This document shows, in pieces, positions 47,172 to 57,414 of a DNA stretch of 64,000 bases. Position 1 is the stretch's first letter. Each line of letters begins with the position of its first letter. The stretch comes from Linnemannia hyalina. Taxonomy: Eukaryota > Mortierellomycota > Mortierellomycetes > Mortierellales > Mortierellaceae. The notes beneath the pieces were generated by a model. That model did no database searches. It was not told the origin of the DNA and was given only the letters and a program-made list of their open reading frames with translations. A program made the position numbers and the translations under genes. Location: assembly GCA_019671135.1 (NCBI GenBank), contig JAHRHY010000003.1, forward strand, positions 2,790,001-2,854,000, read 5' to 3'.

Positions 47172-48827
47172 GATTTTGGTTGTTGTTGTTGTTTGGTGGT
47201 GGTGGTGGTGGCGGGTCCTGGGATGTTGGGAAGTGGGTTGGGGTGTCGAAGGAGTGGTGGCTGCGTTCGAGGCTATCCTGGGAGTGCTAGGGGCAGAGCA
47301 AAGGAACAACAACAAGAAGGGAAAATATGGTTAATCGCTCTGTGCTTTTTTATAGTTGTGTGGTTCCTCGGTTCCTGAGTCAGAGAGTGAATGGGGGTGA
47401 GAAAGGGGTTGGTTTCTCTTCTGGCGATGTCCTTTGTTCCTGAAAAGTAAAAGGTGTCATTCGTTGCCTGCTCAACATTGGAGAGTTGTTCGCATGAGGA
47501 GTGAATGCATTCATACCAAGCGGCTAGCGAGGGTCAGGGGTGTGAAGGAAAGAAGTAGAGAAAAGAAGGGCAAAAAGGAACAACTTTCCCTCCTTCCTTG
47601 AGTCGATTTCCTGGGGACAGGAACAAGGGCAAGTGGCTGTGGATTTTCTCACGTACAACGTACAAATAGAACTCTGACGATCTGGTCTCTCCCCTAGCAT
47701 AAAAAGCTCATGCACGTTGTCAACATTTTCAATCAACGCTCCCATTGTACCTTGTCATCGTCGTCCAGCCTTTGCTGATCCTTCGCTGCGCCTGGTACCC
47801 ATTGGCGAGGATATTCATCTTCCCTCTCTCCATCATTTTATCATTCACACAGTCTTTTCTCACAAATCCAATCCAATCCAAAACACTCTGAAGTCCCTTT
47901 GTTGGTTGTTTGTCGCGTCCAGTTCCTTTTGACTCTAGCTTTTTGTTTTTTGTTCTCAATACTTTCTTTCCTTCTTTCATCCCACCATACCTTCCTTGTC
48001 CACCCTGTCACCACCTCTCCAATCCACCTCCGAAAGTGAATTTTACCATGGCCATTCACGCCTGGAAAAGAAAATATATAAAAAAAGACGTTCATAAATT
48101 CGTTCAATGCTCTGTCATATCAACGAGCTCGATTCATCCTTGCAACTGTGACAAAAAATATATATGGTACAGCCTCTGCTCAACTTGAAACAACAACCTG
48201 GGGCTCTAGGGTAAATATCGGACGAATGGCTTGGTATGGGTGCTAGTCCTAAGTTCGCCTTGACCTGACCCTTATATAATGCACCAACAAGGAGGCCAAG
48301 TCCGGTCACTTCCGCTTGGTATCGCGAGAGAAGCTTGCATAGATGGTTGAAAGCAACAAGCGCCTTGAGCCTTGAAGAATAAAAATTTTGCATGGAAAAT
48401 GTCCAAGTCCAGTTTGAAAATGAGCCAATCAGAATGCAGTCTGCGATTCCGCCCATTGCCACCAAATGGTGTGTAGACACACGTCTGGTCTTTGGTATTC
48501 CTGGCTGTACGATACAGGGACAGCTGCATAAGCCATTCATACGTCGATAACGCAACGTCCTGCCAATAGCAATGTTGAGGAGAGACCTCGCCCAATGTCA
48601 AGACTATATCCAGACGCACCCGTTGTGAGCATTAGCCGAAACCCGCTCTCCCTTTATGTAATCCAGAAAAACACCGCATTCATGACCAGGGGCATTCCTC
48701 AATTCCTCCCTGATAATAATAGCAACAGTGATAGAGCAATCGTTGGTTGAGAAAAAAAGTTGATGTATTGTTTTCATTGAGTGATCCTGGCTTGTTCCAT
48801 GATAAGGGCCCGAAGTCCCTGCTTCCT
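47172..48827. other. spacer between BAG gene and prefoldin gene
   Basis: Mostly non-coding, with a pyrimidine-rich tract at 47820-48010. The minus strand at about 48240-48640 carries exon-like open frames, listed separately. No tRNA or repeat array was seen. Confidence 0.5.
48240..48640 (-). other. coding-like orphan segment, possible gene relic
   Basis: Two overlapping minus-strand frames look unusually protein-like. One (48272-48619) reads DVALSTYEWLMQLSLYRTAR, TKDQTCVYTPFGGNGRNRRL and HSDWLIFKLDLDIFHAKFLF. The other (48115-48555) continues with LKALVAFNHLCKLLSRYQAE and VTGLGLLVGALYKGQVKANL. They read as one protein if a frameshift lies near 48390. No family is recognised and no start or splice model closes. 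A decayed gene or transposon fragment is my best guess. Confidence 0.28.
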
Positions 48828-49621
48828 TTAGTTCTTGACCTGGATGTTGTACTTCTTCTGGAATGCCATGAACTCGTCCTCCTTGTTCTTGTACTTCTGA
48901 ACCAGCTGCATCGTCACCGTCCTGATCTATTTTGCGATTCATTCGAAGTGAGAGGTTGGCGTTAGTCAAGGTGGTTAACGTGATATTCACCATCAGTTTT
49001 TGATAAGTAGGAGTAACGGGAAGATAGTGAGGGAAGAGATCGAGAAATAGCCCACTGTTCTCCATTGAGTGAAAATGAAAGACGTATCCTGTACAATGAC
49101 ACGACAGAAACTACGAAGCGCTGGTGTCGGCTGTGGATAAGAAGAGTGAGGAAAACACTTACGCCCTCCTGGTTGGTCTTCAATGCGGGGAGGACCTCCT
49201 TGACGGTACGTTCTACGAGAACACCTCCGACCAGACGAAAGCATTTCCTGTCTCCATCCAAAGGCGAGATTGTGTCCACGACAAGTCTAGTGGAGTAGAA
49301 AAGTTAGAGTGAACCAGTCGCGTTAGTTTCTTCAAGTTCGGCGATAAGTTCCTGTTATCTGTAAGGGGAAGGGAGACATGTTTCAGGGTGGGTGTGATGA
49401 TGGTGATGTTGATGATGATTGTCCTCTGACAGATGACCTGACTCGTAACAAACGAGGCAGTGTTCCTGTAGTGCTTGTTGACGTTACGTGTGTTCATCGG
49501 CCTCGGTCTCGAGTTCTCCAATCTTTTGTGCGAGCTGGTTGAGTTCGGACTTCATGGAGTTGTAGGTCTGGGTGAGTTCCTGGTCGCTGGGACGCTTGCT
49601 TGCTGCGCTGCTGCTCGACAT
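48828..49621 (-). CDS. GIM4: prefoldin subunit 2
   Basis: Three exons: 49621-49488, 49286-49163 and 48926-48828, for 118 residues, all GT-AG and in phase. The protein is a beta-type prefoldin: N-terminal coiled coil (ELTQTYNSMKSELNQLAQKI, GELETEADEHT), the beta hairpin segment DTISPLDGDRKCFRLVGGVL, VERTVKEVLPALKTN (nearly the same as human PFDN2), and C-terminal coiled coil VTMQLVQKYKNKEDEFMAFQ. Prefoldin is the cytosolic hexamer that hands nascent actin and tubulin to the TRiC/CCT chaperonin. Length matches the family, slightly short at the C-terminal tail. Its upstream region faces PEX12 across 2.1 kb occupied by a transposon-gene relic. Confidence 0.95.
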
Positions 49622-49924
49622 TGTATGTTGTAGTGGGTGGTGTCCTGGGTGATGGAGAGAAGCGATGTAACCTTGGCGTGAAGGTGATCAGTTACATTAA
49701 GCAAATATATGGTCGAATTTGAGATTCCGAGGGCAGGCGATTTACTAACTTCGGTGACGTAATTCTTGCGCCCATTGTCCTGTTTCGAACGCGACAAATG
49801 AAATTGACTCGCGTCGCGTGTCTTCATTTCTTGGCTCTTGCTTGAACTTCATCCGCATTCGAACACACTTATATTCCGCCATTGAACTCGGTTGCCTATC
49901 CATTGCCGCTCGTTCCGCTCAGCA
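49622..49924. promoter_or_regulatory. upstream region of the prefoldin subunit 2 gene
   Basis: About 300 bp between the prefoldin start and the first bases attributable to the TnpB/Fanzor-like relic. It presumably holds the prefoldin promoter. No clear TATA box or other element was recognised. Confidence 0.4.
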
Positions 49925-51268
49925 GTGATTCTCTTCCCTGAAAAACACGTACGTCAACCATTCCTTCTAAATATCCTACTGCACAAACATCTTGCCAATG
50001 CATTACCTTCTCGACGTGGGCGATGGACGAGTCATGTTGGGTCGCCTGTGCAGCTGGGATGCGGTCTGGTGGTCAGTCGTCGTTTGGCCCAGAAAAGCGC
50101 CTCGGCGCCCTGGGAATCTCGATGTCTGATATCGCTTTTGAAAAATAATTTCGTTAGCGTTGATAATATGATGCACAGTGCTATATCGTATTTGTCTTTG
50201 ACAAGGTGTCTCAATTTTTTATTCCTCGGGTACTGGCCGAGACCAATTCCGATCGCCACCATATTCTTCTCCTTCCTCTTTGCGCCCACCGATCCTCCGA
50301 TGGCATTCAACAGACGGTTGGCCATTGTCCTGAATTCCTCCTGCCTGTCGCACCCTGCATCCCATGCATGACGTTTGTAGAGGATATTGTTGCCGTTGTA
50401 AAAGTCATCCTGTGGTTCTTGCGCCTGCTCCAACTCTTCGAGATACTTGATAATGCTCGCACCTTCACCGCGAAATGGGAGCAATCCAAATTCAGGATCC
50501 GAGATGGAATGTTCACCACATTTGGGAACAATCTTTTTCTCTTCCTCCATCCAGCGTCGAAGCCTCAGTGTCGGTTGCGATATCACCTTCTGTGGCACAG
50601 TGACATTGGGAACGTTGGGCTTGAGGAGGTCGAAGGAGAAGAAGCTGATGATGGTGTAAGGCGGTCGAGACACTTGAGAAAGTCCATGGAGTATGGGCAA
50701 CTAGGGCAGTAGAAGAGCTCGACAGGGTTGGGGCGGTCGAGGAAGTCAAAGGGGTTGACCGAGTGGGAGCAGCCTAGCCAGCAGAGTCCGGTAACAAGGC
50801 GCTGGCTCTAACGACGGGCGCCTGGCTGAGATCGATGCGGAGGATATTGATAGCGTCAAGTTGACAATGTGGCTAGAGTCGAGCGACTTCGCCGGGGTTT
50901 GGACGACGTTGCAGATCCCAGTAAGATGAGAGCACAGACCGCCAACAGTGGACGTCAGCCGAGGTGGTTGAAACGACAAAGTAGGAGCTCCTTGAGTTTG
51001 CACATCAACAGTTGCAGTCGATTTCCATCGGTCCGGATTGAGGTAGTCCTTGATCTCGTCCATCGTAGTCAACTTGATCTTTCCCCTGTATCCAGCCTTG
51101 CCCCGTTGACGACTAGTGGGATCCTTGGGACCGACATCGGCAAGTACCATCTTGATCAGAAAGCGGGGCTCCATAGATGCATCGAAATCCAACTTGTCCT
51201 TGTTCTTGACAATGACTCGAGAGTCCGCCAGATAATCTGCCACCATGATTGGTACATCCGTACCTAGT
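49925..51268 (-). pseudogene. decayed TnpB/Fanzor-like transposon protein gene
   Basis: Minus-strand pieces in more than one frame line up in the order of a TnpB-like (OrfB/Fanzor) protein family that I recall as abundant in Mortierella-type genomes. They are MVADYLADSRVIVKNKDKLD; GYRGKIKLTTMDEIKDYLNP; PPRLTSTVGG; after a frame change, INILRIDLSQAPVVRASALL (RuvC-I-like, Asp kept); after another change, VISQPTLRLRRWMEEEKKIV, FYNGNNILYKRHAWDAG, EEFRTMANRLLNAIGGSVGA and MVAIGIGLGQYPRNKK. The usual C-terminal zinc finger and HRDVMAG-type motif are essentially unrecognisable; only KVMHWQDVCAVGYLEG near 49960 hints at them. In-frame stops follow the RuvC-I segment. The coding remnant is therefore broken and not functional. 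Terminal ends of the element were not identified. The family call rests on remembered similarity and should be treated as probable. Confidence 0.55.
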
Positions 51269-51713
51269 TACAGAAAACATTATTGAGATTAGAAGAGAGT
51301 GTCGATTGTGGCATGTCGGCGGCTGGAATAAACGATTGAAGAATTCTGCATTAGGAACTAAAAGTCAAGAATGAGCGTGGTCATCTAGGTCAGCACCATG
51401 AATATATGGATACCGAGCGACTGTCAACAATGTTCGGCAACTCCTTTCTCACTTCAGGCACAAGGGATGCAAATCAAGAAACCGTTGGGTCTGTCAAAGC
51501 GGAGCGTTGCACGTGATTCGATCACTTTGCTGCAGCCAATTCTTTTGATGCACCCAGCAAGAAGCGAGCTCCAGCCGAGGTACTTATTTTTCTTCTTACT
51601 TTCCTTCCTCAACACCACTTCCGACTCAGCGACCCTCTTCATCCTCTTCTTCTTCACACTCACAACACCCAACACTCACCAACCAACAGGAAAAAAAGCA
51701 TACAACCACAACC
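51269..51713. promoter_or_regulatory. PEX12 upstream region
   Basis: Lies between the relic and the PEX12 start. The last 130 bp are pyrimidine-rich (about 51585-51665) then A/C-rich, as before other genes in the window. No other gene seen. Confidence 0.5.
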
Positions 51714-53466
51714 ATGGAGTTCATGTCAAACCTCGGAGGAGGTGCCCAGGCAGACAGGCCCTCCCTCTTCGAACTCATTGCGCAGGACAAGATGCGAGAG
51801 ATGCTTGAACCGGCCCTCCGCTATGTCATCGCCGTAAAGTCACCCTTCTATCTCATTCCAAGCTCCGCAACACATCTCATACCATGGACACACACACAGG
51901 AGAACAGAGGACACGCTTCTGACGCTGTTACCATTGACTTTTTTTTTTTTTGGGTGGAAACGCTACTGTTAGGTTTATGCACAACGATACCCCCGCTATC
52001 TGATCCGGATCGTGAACCGATACGAGGAATTCTATGCGGTGCTCATGTTCTTTGTCGAGCGGCACTACCTCCGTGAATACGGTAAGAGATATACTCGTTT
52101 CCGGCTGCCAAGACAAATGTCTTCACCAAACCACGAACGCAACCGATCACTCACACTTTCTTTTTTCTCTGTGCGGTCGAATAGGCGCTTCGTTTGCGGA
52201 AAACTTTTACGGACTGAAGAGGGTTAGGGCTCCTCGTGCGGTGAAGCATGCAAAAGTCAACATTGATGACGAGTCCGTCGCTTCCTCAGCAGCGGCAGCG
52301 GCAGCGGCGTCGATGTCGGCTTTGCCTGGATCCAACAAGTTGCGCGAGCGGGATATTCGCAAGTCGCTTCTCTTCTTGGTGAGAGACGCCCTTCAGCTTC
52401 TTGCATGGACATTATCGGGAAAGCTGTGAATGCTTGAAAAGCTTACTAATACTGGACTATTCGATTATCAAACTGGAATAGATTGGATTGCCATATGTAA
52501 AGTGCAAGATGGATGAATACTACGAAAAGGTCTCAGGAGGCGAGGCGGCCCGACTCTTTGGGGACGAATTCACTCAGGAGGAGGAGGATCTCACCGGCGT
52601 AAGTTTTCTACTCTGTCCTTAACATCCATCTCAATGTCGCCAGCCCAAGCAACCAACAGTTTCGTCCGACCGCTCAAATTCTAACAACCCTCGGCCTTGT
52701 TGCCGTAATTTCTGACTGTGTAGCAACCATTGGGTGTTCGGACCAAGGCAATGGCGCTCAAGCTGTTCAAGAAGGGGTATCCATTTGTGAATGCGCTCTA
52801 CCAGCTTTCGATCTTGGCTCATTACATTGGATACCTCTACAACAAGACGCCCTATTACTCACCATGGCTTCGTCTCATCGGCATCGAAGTCAAGCGTATG
52901 AGTGCCACTGACTATGTACGTCTTCTGCTCTGCTTTGTACTGTCATTGTCCACGTTTGCTTAACCTCCAAATATACAAATGACTGACTTATCATTTTACT
53001 TCCGATCAAACAACAGCGCGATATCCAACAGAAGGCCAGGAACACACCCAAGAGAACCTCAAACTCCTTAATCGAATCAGTCCAAAACAACATTCTTGGC
53101 CTTCTCTCAGGATCCCTCGACTTCCTCAAGGTCCTCCTCCCCATGTCAATCTTCTTCTTCAAGTTCCTCGAATGGTGGTACCAATCCGACTACTACCGTA
53201 AAGCTTCCACAGCAGGAGATTCTGCAGAGGTGCCTCCACCAGCAAGAGTTAAGCCTCACCCTGAAGGTCTGCCTCTGCCAAGAGAGGCCAATATTTGCCC
53301 GATCTGTTTGAAGACTATTACGAACCCTACGGCTTTGTCGTCCGGGTATGTGTATTGTTATCCTTGTGCGCATAAGCACGTCGAGGACCATGGACGGTGC
53401 CCTGTTACGCTGATGCATTGCCGGACGGATGATCTTCGTAAGCTCTACAATGACGCCGGAATGTAA
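51714..53466 (+). CDS. PEX12: peroxisome biogenesis RING protein Pex12
   Basis: Six exons: 51714-51833, 51973-52081, 52185-52378, 52482-52598, 52724-52915 and 53017-53466, for 393 residues with matching phases. Family landmarks: RPSLFELIAQDKMREMLEPA at residue about 15, YEEFYAVLMFFVERHYLRE, ASFAENFYGLKR, LPYVKCKMDEYYEK, LFKKGYPFVNALYQLSILAH and IGYLYNKTPYYSPWLRLIG. The C-terminal RING is CPICLKTITNPTALSSGYVY, then CYPC, and RCPVTLMHC. As in other Pex12 proteins the RING has too few ligands for two zincs. Pex2, Pex10 and Pex12 form the peroxisomal membrane ubiquitin-ligase channel that recycles the import receptor Pex5. An Ala run near residue 105 is a local expansion. Convergent with the next gene (231 bp between stops). 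Confidence 0.96.
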
Positions 53467-53697
53467 TATAATAATGTAGCAGGAATAAAATTATGCACGC
53501 CCTCATCCCTAGTGCACATTCGAGCGGCAGCAGCCTTGAGTTCTGGTTGTTTTTTTGCTTTATTAGTTGTTTTTTGCTTTTCTTTGTGAACATGATGGGA
53601 GAAGGCACAAGATTGGAGAAGTACTGTTGTCGAGTTTTTTTTTGCAGCACTACCCTGACGCATTTTTTTTTCTTTCGTAAGGCTGGAATAAACGAAT

Positions 53698-56138
53698 TTA
53701 GTGCATAGCAGTTTCGACTAAAACGTGTCCATTTCCACCCGCACCTGCTGCTCCCGCGTTTGCAGCATTTGCAGCAGCAGCGGCTGCTGCTACTGACTGG
53801 CGCTCCGTCAAGAACGAATGCAGTTCGTCGTACAATACAAAGTGCAGCTTTTGCAAGTGCTTGATATCAGCGTAGACTAAAGGACATGAACGCAACACAT
53901 AACCAAAACATTAATTAGCTGTTCATTTCCCTTGTCGCTCTGTCCAATCACTGCGCCATAATGTCAGCAATAAGAACAGACCGAAAAGAACTTACCAGCT
54001 TCGGTATAAGGGGTATCTTTCATGTAGACTCGCTGCAGAAAGTCCAGCATAGCTCCAGTCGCGATCACGCATTCTTCAAGGGGCAGCGTCTCATAGTAGC
54101 TTAGGTTGATTCGGAACGGGTTGACGGGCGACGGTGACAGCGTCAGTGTAATGATCTCCGCTATAATATCCCACAAGCGCACATCTACACGACAGGACAT
54201 GAAGAGTACAAGTGTTAGCAATTGCCATGAGCATTCGGCGTCTGTTTGGTTTCCTGTGTGCGGTAGAGGTGAAGGACTCACCATCGGTACGCCATGAAGA
54301 GATAGTACTCAGCTTGAGGGGGTCGTTGGTTTCAAACTTTTGGTCGTTGCTGTTTTGAATGAGTCGCTTGTGATTTGACCGAAGCTAACGTTATGGAAAA
54401 GATAACGAGGTTGGCGATCAATACTTCATTCTACTTTCCAGTTGACATTCGGCATCCTGGAAACGCTATCGCATCCAATTGGGCGCCTTGATTCCTGTAA
54501 CTTACCCAGACGTATGGGCATTTGTATTTAGGGTATCCTGCGATCAGAAACGTCGCGCGCGATTCATCCTTTTCCAGATCCGTGTCAACGGGGCTTAATG
54601 GCGGTGGTGTTTTCTTTGGTGTGTTCAGTTTTAGTCTAGCAAAGGGATGAAAGGAGAAAATGAAGTCAGTTAGAGAAGGCACCGCCGGCAAAGTCGGCGA
54701 AAACAGTAATCCAACGGTGCTCTTCGTAGCATAATCGATTGCGCATAGACGCAAAATTTCCTTAGCCTCGTTATGAAGTATCATTTGGAGGGAGAAGGGG
54801 CGGAACTACTTGGACAGTCGATGTCAAAGGGTAGAGAAGGGATCAAGATAGTTGACGCGAGGGAATAATGAGATAAGGGCGGGAGGACTTACGATCGTAA
54901 TGTTCTTGCGGATAGGATGTTGGTTGGTCTAGGTTGAGTGTATTTGTCATGCAAAGAAAAATAATAAGTCAAGTGCTCGTTTTTGGATATGGACGAGGAA
55001 AAAGACAAAAAAGGGCGCATGATAGTGGTGGTAGTCGTGATGATGTTGACGGATGGTGTTCCCGTGCAGTGTTCCTTGTCCGTTGTTATTATTTGCTGTG
55101 GTTGTTACTCAGCAAGCGGCTTTCCTCCTTGACCTGTCTTCTATTTTCATCTTCCATCTCTCTTCCTCCTGCAGGGTCGAAACAATTGGATTCATATGTT
55201 GTTGTATTTGTTACCTTGACTTTGCAAGGGAGATAGAGCTGGGTTGGATGTTGCTGCCGAGGCCATTGGAGGGCGGTTTGATGTCGTTGTAGACATGCAG
55301 GAGGAGCTCCTCTCTTCCGCGCAGATAGACTTCAAAGTAATAGAATCCCTAAAAGAAAGAGACAACGAAAGAGCGTTAGAGGCGCGCGATGTTGTTGTAT
55401 CGTCAATTGAGGAAATCGAGAATAGATATCCACAAGGTACATTGGTTCAACCATTTCGACAGACGCATGCCCTCTCTTTGTCCTGCCTGTATGAGTTGTT
55501 GCCGGCATGGCTGGCTCTGGTATGGGGCGCATTTCACCGCAAGACAAAACAAGCGTTCGCCCCTTCATTGCTTGCCCTTTCCTTTTCTTGACTTTCCCAT
55601 GCCCTTCACTTGCCTGCTAACTCCTTTTTTTTCCTTTTCCTTTCCGATATGAAAATAATAATCGATAGCGGCAAGAAGGACCATGAATTCCTCTTTGTCT
55701 CCAACCCTCTCTCGCACTTTCTCTCCTCCTGGTGTTCAATTGGTGGGTGGGGCTGGTTGGTGTACTGTCGATTCCTTGTCCTACTGTTCGAATTGTGCAG
55801 ACGGGAAATGTTTGCACCCTTTCCCCTCCTTCCTTCGCTGCCAGCACCTCTGTCGTTGGTGTTGTTCATACCTTGAGGGTGCCGACGAGTAGACACTCGG
55901 ACAGGAAGGTCGACAGGCGTGCGGTTTCGGATTGTGTGAGTGATTCTCGGCCCTAGTAGGTTGATGAAAGCGGTAATAAGAAAGGTAAAGTTGAGTAAGA
56001 AAAGTGTGTGATGGCGATGTCGCGACAGACATGGTTGTTAATGTCGGCTGCTCCTTTTTGTGTCAAGTAGAGGGAGTGAAAGTGCGTGCATGGTTTCCTG
56101 TGAGGTTGTTGAACCATTACTTTATATACGCCTGCCAT
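53698..56138 (-). CDS. unrecognised eight-exon gene, 286 residues
   Basis: Exon model on the minus strand: 56138-56130, 55952-55872, 55348-55215, 54930-54895, 54635-54506, 54384-54282, 54184-53996 and 53876-53698. All junctions are GT-AG and the total is exactly 287 codons, which strongly supports a real gene. I do not recognise the protein. It has a helical N-terminus (SLTQSETARLSTFLSECLLV), a beta-like segment FYYFEVYLRGREELLLHVYN, a Ser/Pro linker with KKTPPPLSP, then YPKYKCPYVWLRSNHKRLI and SSWRTDDVRLWDIIAEIITL. These are followed by YYETLPLEECVIATGAMLDF and a closing helix YADIKHLQKLHFVLYDELHS with an Ala/Gly tail. It has no membrane segment or catalytic motif I can name. The first exon, only 9 coding bases (Met-Ala-Gly), is the least certain part; exon 4 is only 36 bp. 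Confidence 0.72.
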
Positions 56139-57180
56139 CGGGTGCTGGTTGTTGGTGAATTATGTCCTGAGAGGGCGAGGAAGAGGGTGAGTTGATGAAG
56201 GGAATTAGTGGTAGTGAGGCGAAAGGAAGGGCGGGCACGGATGAAAGTTGCGTGAAGTCGAGTAAGAGAGCGAGAGTATGTGTTGAAGATGTTGAAGAAG
56301 AAAAAGGAAGAGAGAAAGAGTAAGAGGAGGGAAAACAACAGAGGGGAACAACAGCGAGAGAGAAAGAGAAGCAGGAAAAAATCTTCTTGGGAGCACAAGG
56401 ACAAAAACATTGAAAGCGACATGACCTACTTCCCACCTACTCCTTGCTCTGGTTGCCGCCCTGTGCGCATTTCTCCCTTCCAGCTTTGTACCTTTGCGTA
56501 CTCAGCATGCCTATCAAACCCCGATATTGCAGCGGAGTCACCCAGCCCCCCTCATACAAAGGTCGATCAAGACTTATTCCTACCATCATAAGTGACACAG
56601 TTTGATGGTGCCTGAGATCAAACCAAGACCTGGCGCAAAGGGTATGGCTGCTGGATGGGGGTCGACCCTTCTGTTAATCATCAATCCTTCTTTTTGGTTG
56701 ATGAAAGAGAGTTACAGTGTCTTGTGGGCGATATCGACCATACAAAGCAAGGGAAAAATAAAACACCAGTCATTCACCAAACTACTTTACCCAACTCGAC
56801 TCAATACGCTTGGTCCACCTAGTGTCAAGTTATCGGACACATATCATCTCAAGTCCAACAATCAACCTTCCAATGTCACCCATTCAATACACTGCTGATC
56901 CCTTTAACTCAACCCCGATTCCGATGGCCTCCTGCACTTGTCGTACATCCAAAACATCTCACAAAGTCTTCACTTCGCAATCATCACAGCCGGATCAATA
57001 TGCATGTGCGAATAGAAAGTAGGGGAAAGTCAGTAAACACGAAAGGGAGAAAGAGGGGGCTGTTCCTCCTATTTTTTTTTCTTTCGCTGTCACGCTCAAA
57101 CGCATTACTATCGTCGACTGTTGCAGGTAGACAATGCATGCACAACGATTACATCGGAAAAGCCAGGCAAAGGGGGAAGG

Positions 57181-57240
57181 AGAAGGATGAGGAAGGATGA
57201 AGAAGGATGAAGAAGGATGAGGAAGGATGAGGAAGGATGA
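57181..57240. repeat. 10-bp tandem repeat, AAGGATGARG unit
   Basis: Six tandem 10-bp units that differ only by A/G at one position, followed by a degenerate seventh copy. Confidence 0.93.
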
Positions 57241-57378
57241 AGAAAGATAGGAAAAGCGTTGTCAACAAAGAGTACCAATGTTGGTGTATGTAAAAGGTAC
57301 CCAGGAAAGATATCAAACGCTTGACGCGTCAAGGGAAGGGGATAAGGTCAAAGAGTCACGATGACAAAAGCAGCGAGT

Positions 57379-57379
<1 letters not shown>

Positions 57380-57411
<32 letters not shown>
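57380..57411. repeat. A32 homopolymer
   Basis: Thirty-two uninterrupted A residues flanked on both sides by GAGTC. Read here as a simple repeat, since no retroelement body is recognised beside it. Confidence 0.9.

Positions 57412-57414
<3 letters not shown>

Noticed and set aside
54431..54784. Minus-strand read-through of the intron between exons 4 and 5 of the 53.7-56.1 kb gene
   Set aside because: The frame is open, but a TAG lies just upstream and its phase does not fit exon 4; splicing from 54894 to 54636 gives consistent phases.
57380..57411. A32 run considered as a retrotransposon poly-A tail
   Set aside because: No reverse transcriptase or SINE-like body is visible beside it; the flanking GAGTC pair is too short to claim a target-site duplication.
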